From positions 5,048,001 to 5,112,000 of the forward strand of contig CM069435.1 in NCBI GenBank assembly GCA_035610365.1: DNA of 64,000 nt. The letters are read 5' to 3'. The DNA comes from Aquatica leii (taxonomy: Eukaryota; Arthropoda; Insecta; Coleoptera; Lampyridae). Below the pieces are notes generated by a model. The model searched no databases. It saw only the letters and a program-made list of their open reading frames with translations, and had not been told where the DNA came from. Position numbers and translations under genes: made by a program. Position 1 is the stretch's first letter. The number at the start of each line of letters is the position of its first letter. Positions 1 through 10,560 of the stretch are shown here, piece by piece.

Positions 1-137
1 TCTATATCAACTGATTTAAAGTTAGGTGCAGACATATTTACTGCGTATTGGTCAGAAGACCAACCTAACCCATCAATCTCTCTAATTAGAATAGAAATGT
101 TTTCTTAAAATATTTAGCTTCGTTTATACTGACGTTA
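1..137 (-). mobile_element. 3' remnant of a pogo-like element
   Basis: This stretch is nearly identical to 5816-5956, the sequence just downstream (minus strand) of the pogo transposase at 5.9-6.6 kb. Both copies share the run from about aaagttaggtgcagac to the cgttaa end. The similarity stops near 137, where unrelated sequence and then another dispersed repeat begin. It is therefore a second, truncated copy of that family. The window edge cuts the other side. Confidence 0.6.
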
Positions 138-164
138 AAGAAAAAATTTGTATATATAATAATC

Positions 165-283
165 CATGTAATAGCGAAGGCTTCCACGGCCGGAATCTAT
201 ACTAACATTAGAATGTCTTCCGGGTTTGGACTTGCAACCGAAGCTGCCAACGTTTCGCCCACTTTCGTACTTTCTGCACCTGA
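165..283 (+). repeat. Dispersed repeat shared with the LINE ends
   Basis: Positions 168-213 match the reverse complement of the 5' end of the LINE at about 54.38-54.43 kb (gcgaaggcttccacggccgg block). Positions 208-270 match the 3' hairpin of the same LINE at 50.86-50.99 kb (gaatgtcttccgggtttgg, and aacgtttcgcccactttcgt). It looks like a short derivative joining LINE 5' and 3' end sequences with the coding part missing. The unit is non-coding. Confidence 0.6.
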
Positions 284-345
284 ACAAAAAGTCAATGTAT
301 GAAACACAAATAGAACATTAAACAAGTAATGTACATTACCTGGTG

Positions 346-3300
346 TTAAGTCCTCAGAGAGTGTAATCGTGCAGCATCCTGGGTAGGCGGAAGTCTGGCA
401 GGATGGAAGGTCGATTTTGCAGATCTTACAAATAATTTATACCGCAGGTCATTGAGGTGTTCTTGGACTTGACCTCCATATGTTGCTACCAATAATTGCT
501 CTCCCACTGCAGCAACTTGCTTAGGTGTGGCATTAGAATTAAGAAATGTTGTGGCCACTTTTTGCAGCTGTGGTTGTTTTTGAACGAGTTACAAGATTTT
601 ATTTTTTCCATTCCCATACAGGCAGGATGTGGTGTCGCATCCTGTGAAAGCATGAACAACAAGAATCAAGTGAGACAGTGAACGCACGTTTAATGAGGTT
701 GATGAATAGAAAACATCTTGTGTTTTGCCTCTTCCACATTTTTTAAAATATATGTTTTATTTCACATTTTACCAATCCTGTGAGAAGCACCAGGAGGTCT
801 ATATCTTCACCCATCAAAAACTACTGTTAGGGCTATAAATTATCCTAGAGCGGGTCTGCTTTAAATAAGTAGCACACGCGGCAGCTAAACGCGCCACTGA
901 ATAATTGTAAACCTTCAAGAGGTAGTCGGTTGAAGACTGTCGTCGGTAACAGTAATATAGTTAAGTTGTGAAAGAAACGTATTTCAATTACTTCAACCAC
1001 CTAAAAGTATACAGTCCACAAAATTAACGATACGCAATAAATAACTACCATAACCTTTGAGCCGTAGTGAGACTTTAAATATTTTATGTAAGTTGCTATT
1101 ATAGTTTTGAAAGTAGCATTGCTGGGCCAAACCACTTTGTGGGGTAAGTGCCTACCATCAACTACAAAAAAGTGATGTTTTTCTTGTATTTCATCCTTCT
1201 TAATTGGTGTAAAAGCTGTGTATAGAGAGGATTTAGTGCCTTTACGCATACCTTCATCAGTAAATAAGGACTTTGGGTATGGTGACATTTCATAGGAAAA
1301 AAAATCCTTTATGTCATCATCGGTCTGTTTTAGCAAGCACATTCTTGCGTGAGAGGATCAATGGTCACCCTTTTTTCGCCATTTACATAATTTACAACAC
1401 TTCCAAGCGTCACAACTTTGTCTTTTCGCTTGAATTTCACTTCTGAAAAATTAGTATTGACGATTGTGAGCATCAGCTTTATACCAATCTCCTGAGACAT
1501 GGCAATTCACATTTTCGGGTGCAATCACTCTACTGTTAATCGAAATTAGACAATTTGTGCTAGGAAATGGAGGATGTTAAGGAAACCATTGTCTCAGTTT
1601 TTCAGTGACACCTTCATCTCGAATAATACGAGAAGGCCGGGTATCAACATGTTGCTCAGAGGTTGCTGATTCAGTGCCACAGTAAGTTTCTACCTCGCTG
1701 CAGATGTTCTGCAAATACACCATTCCTAGTGTCCAACGAAGGAGGACAGGGTCAGTAATGCCACGTCCTCTGGTTAGACCGCCTGAGGATTACATCGTCT
1801 TCATGAGCGTCTCCTCAATGGTCATATCTGACCAAATACCAGACCAGAATTTTCTTGTCCGCCGGATCGTAAAATATCCTTCACTTGTGAACTTATTATA
1901 TTCCACAGGATCAATTCTGTCTTTCAAGGTCAACATGTCTTGAAGATATAATTTTGCACACTTAGCATAGAAAATGTGGCCTGACGCATGAAAGAATGGC
2001 AGCATTTTTTGAATCGTTGTCAGATGAAGAACCCAGTTGCCTGACCTTTCTGCTTCGATAAATTTTTTGATTAATGTTACCATACGAAAGTATTGTACCC
2101 ACAACTTGGCCGTGGGTCCATTGCTTTCCATTTTGGAGAGAGCCTTTCGAAATTTTGTTGCAACGTTCTGAAAATTTTCGTTCTCTTGGGACGTCAAAAT
2201 CACGGATCTGTCATCAGTTAGTAGCCACTTATCTAAGAGATGCCTCTCTTCCATGTTGAAAGTCATCGTTTCCAGAATTCCAGTAGCCAATGCTAAATGA
2301 GTTAAAATATGAGCCCGCACTGCTCGTCCATATGCATGTCCGGACATGATCTTTTCCACACTATTCTCCGCGTAAATAGTCGAAAAAAGTTCCTTCAGAC
2401 CCCTGCCATTCATAATTAGATCCCATAAAAGAAATCAATAGGTGGAAACCTCCCAGCCTCATTTCAACATTCTCTAAATCTAGGCGATTTACAACTATTT
2501 CCTTACCTTTCAAATACAAAGGCTGATCACAAGTTACAAAACAAGTTTTTTGATTACACTTTTTCCTGCCAAATAGAAGAGCTGTTAAGATTGTGGGGAA
2601 GTTTGTAAATGGAAGGCATACAACTTTAGATTGTTCATAACTTTTATCCTTCATCGCCTCTTCCATAAAACCATTCCAACCTGCAACATTTTTTTTCTTC
2701 AAGCATTCCATACAGCCAAATGATATCAGTAGCCGAAGGGACTATTTCATCATCGTGAAGTAGGTGGATAGTGTTAAAGTGCCTGAACCGTCCAATGTAA
2801 GGACATTAAAATCGACGTTGTCAAATACGAACTGCACAAAACCACCTTCATCGATCTCTAGCTTGTCAGGGCGTAAAATTGCCGATGTTGTTAGGGACAA
2901 GGTGTCATTGTAACTAGATGAGAAGCCTAGAGATGACAGTAGTTCAATGAGGTGCTTTGATCTAAATTTGTGGTACAAATACACACCAACTCCAACTAAA
3001 AGTGAGGATAAAAACGAACGAGGTGGAACTGCAGCTATTAGGGCATGCCACATTGTAACACATTTCTTTTTCCACTTATCCAGGCTGCTACGCTTACCTT
3101 TGAGGATAGAATTTCTAAAAATTTATTACTCTCATACCAAGCAGAAGTTAGTATTATGTGTCCAACAATTATATGAAACATACAATAGTACTTTTGGTCG
3201 CTCTTTCAGCAATGACTATATCTTCCTGGTATTTCTTAAACAGATGACTTTTAATGGTCCGAGTGCCAGGACGGTAATCCCCAGGAATTTGACTTATCAG

Positions 3301-4193
3301 CTCTTCAATTGAAAACTGGCATTCTTCAGAGTTTTCCTGAAGGAATGAATATATAGTTTCGCATAGTTGTCATTTTTTTTACACAGACGACAAGCGAAGT
3401 TTATTGCGGCACGTTTTGCAAAAACTGTGGCTTGTAGTGCTTCGATATATAGGTATGTTAACTGTAATTACTTTCATACAAACAGGGCATGTTAAAGATT
3501 CGAATTTCATCATTTTTCGAATTCGTACGTGCACGTATTTTGAGGAGTATTCAATAACAATGAATATATATGTTCCATTGCCCGTTCCACATTGGACGCT
3601 GGTCGGTATCCTCTTTTATGTCCAGTGGATGTCGCTGCGTACACTTTTCTTTGGAAAAACAAGTGGTACCTTGCATCAAGTGCAACTAAATCAATTTCTT
3701 GTTCCCCAATCTGTTGTTTGATTTTCATTGTCCATTCATCACCTCGTTGATCGGCGGCTTTCAATATTTGATTTTTCATTGCATTTGTTTCCACAGTTAT
3801 CACATTATTCCTTTTCGACAGCTTCTCCTTCTTCTGGGCTTCAAGGAATGTGTTAGTTGTCTCTTCTCCACAAAGGAAACAACAGTGTTGAAAATCAAAA
3901 ATTTCGGTAGATCTTGTTAATTTCGCAGGTGCAGTGCCAAACTTTTTGTGACGAAGATACGCTGCTATCAATTTCGGGTTATGCCTCTTTTGGCAAGCAC
4001 TGTGCACGGACACTTGTTTCACGCATTTAAAAAAATTATGATCCTTAATTTCTCTAGCAACACTGGACTTGAAAAGACTTGCTATTCCTTTTTCTTTTAT
4101 CAACACGACATCCCCCTCCTTTAAACTAGTTTTACAAATAAAGCACAAGTCTGATAGAGTTGAGGGACCACCGGTAATCGACGAACAAGACAT
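346..4193 (-). pseudogene. Broken gene of the invertebrate GCDTTS/PIN-like multicopy family
   Basis: Minus-strand coding blocks run in order from 4193 to 346. The N-terminal block (4193-3510) has CxxC pairs such as LCFICKTS and CFLCGEE. Then follow a block at about 3390-3150 (QFSIEELISQIPGDYRPGTR), 3053-2742 (FDNVDFNVLTLDG), 2711-2361, 2413-1790 (SGHAYGRAVRAHIL), 1420-1001 (HHFFVVDGRHLPHKVVW) and 670-346 (GCDTTSCLYGNGK ... PPTQDAARLHSLRT). I recognise these as parts of a long uncharacterised protein family that is multicopy in aphids, hydra and other invertebrates. The VDG..LH and GCDTTS..GxGK motifs resemble PIN/XPG-like nuclease folds, but that is inference. A stop follows GKNKIL near 597, and several frame changes are not obviously introns, so this copy is probably dead. 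No function is assigned. Confidence 0.6.
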
Positions 4194-4199
4194 GCTACA

Positions 4200-5289
4200 G
4201 TCACTTATAATACACTATTGTTACACGATGTAATGCCTTTTTATTATACAATATCACTATATTAATAAAAAAGTAAAATACGATGCGGCGAAACTGCACT
4301 CATAAAAACTTCGCGCAATAAATAAATACAAAGGACAGCAAACAAGTAATTATGAAATCTATTGATAACTGACTCAACACTCTTCTCACAACTGATTTTG
4401 TATTCTGTCGAGGGGAGTTCGGCACCAACCGCCCCTTCCTCCGAACCAGTCTCCAATCGACCTTCATTTGAATACGTGGCATCTTCTTTACCACGTTTTA
4501 TAATATTACTTATGTTGCACTGTCAATATACCAATCGTCTTATAATGTAGATGCATTACCTAATTTAAACAAACAGCTATTCAGCCGCGTTGTTTTAGAA
4601 GCTAATGATAGAAACCCCATTTTAGTCACAGATCAAAGCACAATCTTTTAATTTTGAAGTAAATGTTAATCAATTTTGCTGGAAAACCAGTGAAAAATCA
4701 GAAATACTAACTGAAAACTAACAATCCTTGAAAACATTGAAAATTCGTTCAAAATTTGAATGGTTGTAACTCAAAAAGTATTATTCTCAGGAAGATAAAT
4801 TTTTTTTAAATTATGGAAAATATACTATACTTTAAGAAAGTGCTGAACAACTTTTTTGTTAAACCGCTCTTTCACGCTCAAAATTCGAGAAAACCAGAAA
4901 AGGGTCAAAAATTTTGCCATTTTACGGCGCCTGCGGAACACTGGCGCAGTCGAAAACTTGGAGCATTTAACAGTGACCCTTTACATACAACACACCAAAA
5001 AATTAGAACTACCCGACCTTTTGCATCTATGCCCAACTTTTCAGTCACGGATTGACTGGACTATAATAGCAGTAAGAAAATCTAATCTACGTCCAAAAGT
5101 AAGGAAAGTTTCAGTTATTTTTGCAAACCTGCGTAAATAAGCACACGATAAATAAGAATCCATAACAGTAAAACTTACTTTTAGTATCATTGTCAGTCGG
5201 TATTTCGTCAGTTGTGAGTGCATTTACGTTTCTTAACATGATTTTTTCCATTGTGAATGTCTAAAGACAATTATAGACGAATATCTACG
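4200..5289. other. AT-rich stretch without a recognised gene
   Basis: Only short open frames occur here: minus-strand ones of 64 codons at 4262-4494 and plus-strand ones at 4813-5140. None contains a recognisable motif. The segment before 4500 could be upstream sequence of the broken gene that ends at 4193. Nothing else is supported. Confidence 0.4.
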
Positions 5290-5309
5290 ACAGTAATGGT
5301 GTGATTATT

Positions 5310-5475
5310 GAAGTGAAACTTCTTTATCGGCGTTGGAAAAAAATTTACCGTCACATTTTTTTCGTTACGCGCCATCTTTTTTTTATAAAATTCTAAAATA
5401 TTTTAAATAAATACAAATTGTACAAGGTGTTCAAAGGTAGTAAAATAAATAAAAAGTTCGCCCGCGGGTGGGCTC

Positions 5476-5512
<37 letters not shown>

Positions 5513-5810
5513 GTCGATTGCGCCACGGAGGCACATACTATAGGTCACAAAACGGATGGTTATAAGGTACACGATCAAAACGTTGCTATAAGATACGATC
5601 AATTGTTGTTTTGTAATTAATGGCTTATGGTAACTGAAATATGAAATTGAATCTACAAAAATTAGTTAATTGATTTACAAAAATTTGTATTCATGTTTAT
5701 GATAATAAAATCCTTTTGTTTAAAATTTATTTAACTTTATTTAACCAATTTCTGAAAAGTTGCATGTAGATCATTTTGCGAAAAATAAGGCCATAAAGAA
5801 GTTTCACTTC
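5310..5810. mobile_element. 501-bp MITE-like element with 18-bp terminal inverted repeats
   Basis: It begins gaagtgaaacttctttat and ends with the exact reverse complement, 18 of 18 bases. TTATT stands on both sides (5305-5309 and 5811-5815), consistent with a 5-bp target duplication. The flanking cagtaatggtgtgattatt...tctatata reads continuously when the element is removed, and the same uninterrupted junction occurs at 10142-10168. There is no transposase frame inside, but a complete tRNA-Asn gene lies at 5459-5532. The superfamily is not assigned. Confidence 0.75.
5459..5532 (-). tRNA. tRNA-Asn (anticodon GTT)
   Basis: The minus strand reads GCCTCCGTGGCGCAATCGAC at the 5' end, with CTGTTAACCG at the anticodon loop, GGTTCGAGCCC as the B box, and a 3' acceptor strand CGCGGGC plus discriminator G. 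The A box (TGGCGCAATCGACTAGCGCG) and B box are good. The anticodon is GTT for asparagine. The acceptor stem has one C-C mismatch and one G-T pair compared with the usual CGGAGGC partner, so it may be slightly degenerate. A run of five T follows four bases after the discriminator, a normal Pol III terminator. It lies inside an inverted-repeat element, so it may be a mobile copy of the cellular gene. Confidence 0.85.
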
Positions 5811-5902
5811 TTATTTTCTATATAAACTAATTTAAAGTTAGGTGCAGACATATTTACTGCATTATTGGTCAGAAGGCCAACCTAACCCATCAATCTCTCT
5901 AA

Positions 5903-6760
5903 TTAGAATAGAAATGTTTTCTTAAAATATTCAGCTTTGTTCATACTGCCGTTAAGTATCATGCTTCTTCTTTTTTTCCGCTCTTTTCCAGTTGTTTTTC
6001 TTTCTCCGGCTTTCGGGTAGCCTCTAATATCCTCCGGAAAAACAAATGTTTTAATTGGTTTTTGAATTTTTGGAGGAGTGTTGATCAGCACTGCATCAAG
6101 TTCTGGAGTTATCAGTTCGGGATCAGTTTGTGAAGTTGTTGGTTCGGGGTCGGTTTTGGAGTTTGTTGCTTTGGGACATGGCCTGTCTGTAACGGAGCAC
6201 GGTAAAAAATCAATCTCTGTAAAGATATCTCTATCGTATGGAAAAATTCCACACTTTTTAAATGCTGATGTTACATTAGCTGGAGTCATAGCTTTCTCTA
6301 ATGCTTTTCCGACACAAGCAGCAACTTTATAGATTGACAATGGTTTGCCTGGATGCTGCATTAACCAGCTATCAACAGAGGCGTTATAAGCCAAGCTAAA
6401 TGGTTTGAAAATGCCAACGTCGAGAGGCTGCAGTTTGTTCGACGAATGAGGAGGAAAAGTCACTATCGTAACCCCATTTTCTTTGGCAAGATTAAGAACT
6501 TTGATTGACAAATGACTTTCGTGGTTGTCATACAAAAGAAGACTAGGATTGTCTTTTGAACTACAAGAGTGCTTTATAAAATGCTTCATGACTTCAAAAA
6601 ATAAATCGCAGTTCATCCATCCTGATGATGTTGCCAAACCTAAAGACTGCTCTTGTTCCTTTGTAAAAACTTGGTTAACTTTATAATTGGGGGTGTATCG
6701 GATTGGTGTGTTTTCATTGGCTCTCCTTTTGAAAACGTACCTAAAAATATAAGAAATTTG
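5903..6760 (-). pseudogene. Pogo/Tigger DDE transposase, C-terminal part, internally deleted
   Basis: From about 6760 the minus strand reads RYVFKRRANENTPIRY...NQVFTKEQEQSLG, the start of the central helix-turn-helix. It then jumps straight to SGWMNCDLFFEV, LLLYDNHESHLS and FPPHSSNKLQPLDV. The second catalytic Asp (DNHESH) is present. The segment holding the first one, normally about 100-150 residues including an NCDETG-like motif, is absent. The tail is rich in Thr, Pro and Ser, ending near 5903. The family cuts and pastes at TA sites. An upstream exon with the N-terminal helix-turn-helix lies at 6832-6990. Identity is clear; activity is excluded by the deletion. Confidence 0.8.
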
Positions 6761-6831
6761 ATTGCAGGCTGAAGAACTAACTTATAAAGGAATGCGTCTA
6801 CTTTTTCATCTTTATTCTGTTATTATTTTAA

Positions 6832-7014
6832 TTAAAAAAAATACCTTGCTAATGTCTGAAAACTTAATCCTTCCTCTTTCGCAACTGATCTTATACTGCG
6901 TCCAGTTAGAACAGTATTAACAGCTCTACTCATCTGCTCTTCCGAAAAGCTCCCGATGTCAGTTTTCCTTAGTTTACTTCTCATTTTGAAAGCAAAATGT
7001 TCTACAAAAAACAA
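6832..7014 (-). pseudogene. Pogo transposase N-terminal pipsqueak/CENP-B-like helix-turn-helix
   Basis: The frame contains MRSKLRKTDIGSFSEEQMSR and VLTGRSIRSVAKEEGLSFQT, the usual pattern of the psq-type DNA-binding domain at the front of pogo transposases. The natural start is probably the internal MRSKLRK methionine at about 6984 rather than the first ATG at 7014. About 70 bp separate it from the next coding block at 6760, either an intron or decay. It belongs with the DDE part at 5903-6760. Confidence 0.7.
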
Positions 7015-7324
7015 AAGTGTAATGTGGGGTACGGCGGTTGAAATACAAAATGTGTTTTTTTAAGTTGCTTGAAATAAATATTTCCAAGTCTTAGATAATG
7101 TTTTATTTTATAAAGCTTATATACTGAAAAAAGACAGAATACTAATGTTATATTTAAAATCACTCATTAAAATTACACTGGAAAAAAGGTATGGTCTCGA
7201 AATGCAGATGATTTGGCGCTCACGACAAAACTAAGCATGCGCAGCACTGGGCAAACGAAACCGCGAGTTCGTTATGGAAAGGGTAAAGAGTGAAAAAGGC
7301 TCTCTCTCTGTACCCCACTTTCCC

Positions 7325-9239
7325 CTACACATTACAATATATTAAGGATTGCTTTGATATATTCCACTCCCTTTCAGACGTTAGAAGAGTAAAAGGAGAA
7401 TGTGTAGATGAAGATTTAATAATATGAATTTTACAAAACTCGCACTTAAATTTTGAAAACACCTTTCTAGCAATAAAACCTGATATGTAACCTATTGCTG
7501 ATTTACTGCGAGGCCTTGCTAATTTAGCATCACTCATTGAAGCAATACTTCTATCAATAGATGGATTGTCGTCAATATTGTGCATATTATTTTGTGGATT
7601 TGGTGTACAATGTAAAACAAGGTCTTTTAATTGAAGTAACGAGGACTCAAAGGCTTCCTCAGAATTTGCACTCACAGAGTGTTTCCCTGAAATGGATCAT
7701 ATAAGCAAAGCTTTAAACGAATCCTGAAATTGGGCACAAGTTGGATTAGTATGTCGGTCCCTATGTTGACATATTTGACCAAAATAATTTTCTGAAGTAT
7801 CTTGGTTAAAAGATCTACCATAAAAAAATGAAATTTTACTTAATAATGTCTCTCTTAAATCTACAAACCCTTCTAAAGTAGAAATAAAATTTCTTAATGA
7901 CGGTGGCTTACTCTTTTCGTGAGTGCCTTTAGTTTGAAAAAACATTTGCCCCAAAGAGCATATTGCTTTTTTCCAAAATGTTAAGTGTGGAGAGTTGCTT
8001 TTCACGAATCCTTTCAATGGTTTAGAGGGTTCACCAAAAAATGTTTCACCATTCAGACTGTCGAACAGTTTGTCAACAAATTTAATTATTTGAGCTATTT
8101 CTCTGGCACGTTTTTCCATTTTATATTTTCCAGTGACATCAGTTTCCTCTTTTATGAGGTTATTACAAAAATATTAACTAACCATTTAGAAATGGCAGCA
8201 GCCATTGAGTGTAAAAACACTTGTGTAGCATAAGATACCTTCATTTTTTTTTATCACATGAAACTCGGAAATTTTGTGAATGCATCGAACATCTTCGCTA
8301 GAAGCATCTATATAATAAGCTTTAACAATATCATTCCATTTTGCCACAAGGGTTACATCGGATTGTTGCCATACTAAATTTTTTGTCAACATGTTATTTC
8401 TAAGCCCCTTTATAAGATGTGGCACATCGTATAAAGGAATTATTTCATCACCATTGACAATTAGTCTCCGTTTGGGTGGTTTTCCACTTCTTAAGTATTC
8501 AGCTCTACTCTCTGTAAGCATGTTTTCATTTTCTGGTCAATCCACGTGCCATAAACACAAGGGCATGGTCTACAATTTCTCCATTTTTAACACCCACCAA
8601 TGTATCTTTTTGTTTGTTGTAGGCTACGTGTGGTATCAAAGAAACCTCATCAAACAAAAGCATGCACAATCGTTCATGTGCTTTAAAATGCATGCACGAT
8701 TATCGCAAATTTTCCGTTAACACTTGCTTGATACCTTCATTAATAGGGATATTTTCTAAAAGCCGTATCAAAGTTCTTCTTGTTGGTAGGTTAAACCATT
8801 TGGATATAAATCTATAGTCGGCACCGGATGTTTTGTAAAGCGCTAATGACATTAACTTTTCTTCTAGCGTATATCTGTCACCTCTAGTCTTTGCTACTTT
8901 ATGTGATAACTGCTGAATACAAAACTTGACAGCTTCACCCCGAAGTCCCGTTTCTGAATTATCAAAACACCATTTGTTCTTTTCAGCAAGCTGTAGTCGT
9001 TTTTTAAACGTAAGGAATCTTTTCTTATACACAGTCCCAACATTTTGTAACTTCGTAGCCCGTTGGTATAAACGTTTTGCTTTAGGTGTTAGCTCACTTG
9101 ATCTTGAAACATTTACCGATTTCAGCAATGTATCAGAAGAAGAAGCTACAATTAAAGGTATGGATGAAAAATATATCTCACCACTACGAGGAGGTGTTTG
9201 TGTTAATACAAATGTATTCTTTTGATATTGATCTTCCAC
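7325..9239 (-). pseudogene. P-element/THAP9-like transposase, catalytic part, decayed
   Basis: Coding blocks in order on the minus strand are as follows. 9239-8700 has an Arg/Lys-rich coiled region, then GDRYTLEEKLMSLALYK and WFNLPTRRTLIRLLENI, typical of P-element transposases. 8697-8525 has MLLFDEVSLIPHVAYNKQKD with the first catalytic acidic pair, and it begins after an in-frame stop. 8521-8186 has PLYDVPHLIKGLRNNM. 8119-7697 has LFDSLNGETFFGEP and SFNQDTSENYFGQI. 7675-7325 is a C-terminal tail. At least two stops and two frame changes separate the blocks, and the part between LTRK and the DVPHL block looks shortened. This is a dead copy. A THAP domain exon lies upstream at 9589-9888. Confidence 0.8.
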
Positions 9240-9588
9240 AGTTTCTAAAAAAATATTAAGTTATTTAAATGATTAATCTAATGACAATGAATGCAATAAT
9301 ATAAAAATAAACAAAGTACTTACCGGTATGTATAACTTCCTCTGATTCTAAAGCAAACGATGGTGAGAATGATTGAACACTTGTTGATGCTACATTAATT
9401 TTGGAGGGTAATTGATCGTGTTTCGATAAAACTAAAGCACAACGTTATTAATTATACGTTAACATAGTTTAAATAACTCACTATCATGTTTACGAATATC
9501 AGATTCAAACGTAGAAGTAGATGGTATTCCAATTATATTTGGCTGCATTTCAGATAATACAGCTAAAAAATATACATGTTACTTAGAT

Positions 9589-9888
9589 TTAATGCACATT
9601 AACAATGTAATTGTACTCAATACCTGCATATATAGGTAATTTCAGTGATTGTACTGCTGTACGCTTTAAGTACATAATAGACGATTTATCATCCATCGTG
9701 AAATGTTGATGGCACACTCTATAATTTCGGTATACTTCAAGAGGTTGTAAATTAACCAGCTTTGGATTTGCAATCAAAGTTATCCATGTATCGAAACGAC
9801 TCTTATTCTTCTCGGGATTAGGAAATCGATGTCTAGACGACTTCCTATCATCACAACCCGGTACAGCACACGGTACATAACTGGACAT
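9589..9888 (-). pseudogene. THAP zinc-finger domain of the P-element-like transposase
   Basis: The frame starts MSSYVPCAVPGCDDRKSS and continues HRFPNPEKNKSRFDTWI and YRVCHQHFTMDD. This is the C2CH spacing of a THAP domain (CxxxxC, then CxxH about 40 residues later) with the invariant Trp. THAP domains bind the internal sites of P-type transposons. It precedes the catalytic blocks (9239-7325) in the same orientation. The gap of 350 bp between them has splice-like AT-rich sequence, so it may be the first exon of that transposase. The domain itself looks intact. Confidence 0.8.
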
Positions 9889-9889
9889 G

Positions 9890-10140
9890 ATTAAAGAACT
9901 AACTAACTAACCTATGTTAAAGAATTACTATCTAATACTTATTTCTTCTTTGATCTAACATTCTAAAGTATCTTAAGTGCTATAAGCTATGTTTTAAGGT
10001 TAAGAAAAAGGCGGGAAAGGCGATCAAATGGCGAATGCATATTGTCAAATTTTATATGTCACAGCTTTGGTGGCGACAACTGGCGAATTGTGTTAGAACT
10101 TATGTCCCAACAGTTTTCCCTATGTAAGTGCCCAGACCGT
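9890..10140. other. Upstream flank of the P-like element, no gene
   Basis: No reading frame of note. The block gaacttatgtcccaacagtt at 10095-10115 could be a terminal part of the P-like element, but I could not pair it with a convincing repeat on the other side near 7325. Left unassigned. Confidence 0.3.
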
Positions 10141-10141
10141 G

Positions 10142-10560
10142 GACAGTAATGGTGTGATTATTGTCTATATAGGGGAAGTCGGGGCAAAGTGATACCTTTA
10201 GTGTTTTGGCACTATTATTTTATTGTTAATATAGCATTTTAACAGTTTTTTCGATTTCAACAGATTATTTCATGTTGCTATAAACATTGAATATCCATCC
10301 CACATAGCAACGTAACCTTGTAAACAAGGTTGATACAAGTTTGCTATGACAGGTGTGGAAGGTTGCAGCAAGCCTACTACAGCAAGTCTGCAAGGTTGTG
10401 ACAACCTTGTGAACAACGTTAAAAGTTGACACGCGACAAGCTTATGACAAGGACACTTGACAAGCTTACGACAAATGCACCTTCTCATGAAAGTGTATTT
10501 CCATCTTGCATCATATCCAGCATTGGCAAAAAAATAATTTTAATGATTTTTTTGCGAATT
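10142..10560. repeat. Repeat fragments: old junction, pogo-type end, AACCTTG-rich segment
   Basis: Positions 10142-10168 repeat the cagtaatggtgtgattatt junction that surrounds the MITE at 5.3 kb. At 10169 a pogo-type end begins (TAGGGGAAGTCGGGGCAAAG) directly after TA, without a recognisable partner. Positions 10305-10450 hold many short direct and inverted copies of an AACCTTG/CAAGGTTG word. The 72-codon minus-strand frame over it is Cys- and Leu-rich from the repeats and is not taken as a gene. Confidence 0.45.

Larger units (their letters stand above)
5816..7325 (-). mobile_element. Deleted pogo-like DNA transposon
   Basis: The element carries pogo/Tigger-type transposase pieces on the minus strand. 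Its upstream end at 7325 (minus: GGGGAAAGTGGGGTACAGAG, next to TA) looks like a pogo-type terminal repeat. No matching repeat is seen at the other end, where 5816-5956 is shared with window positions 1-137. The first catalytic region is missing, so it cannot be autonomous as seen. Confidence 0.65.

Noticed and set aside
208..283. Hammerhead ribozyme in the gcgaaacgttgg repeat
   Set aside because: The CUGANGA box needed before stem II is not present; only the GAAAC side is similar.
4262..4494. Overlapping 64-codon minus-strand frames as a gene
   Set aside because: They have no motif, no supporting splice context, and overlap each other in two frames.
10270..10488. 72-codon Cys/Leu-rich minus-strand frame
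   Set aside because: It is produced by short AACCTTG-type repeats and has no domain similarity that I recognise.
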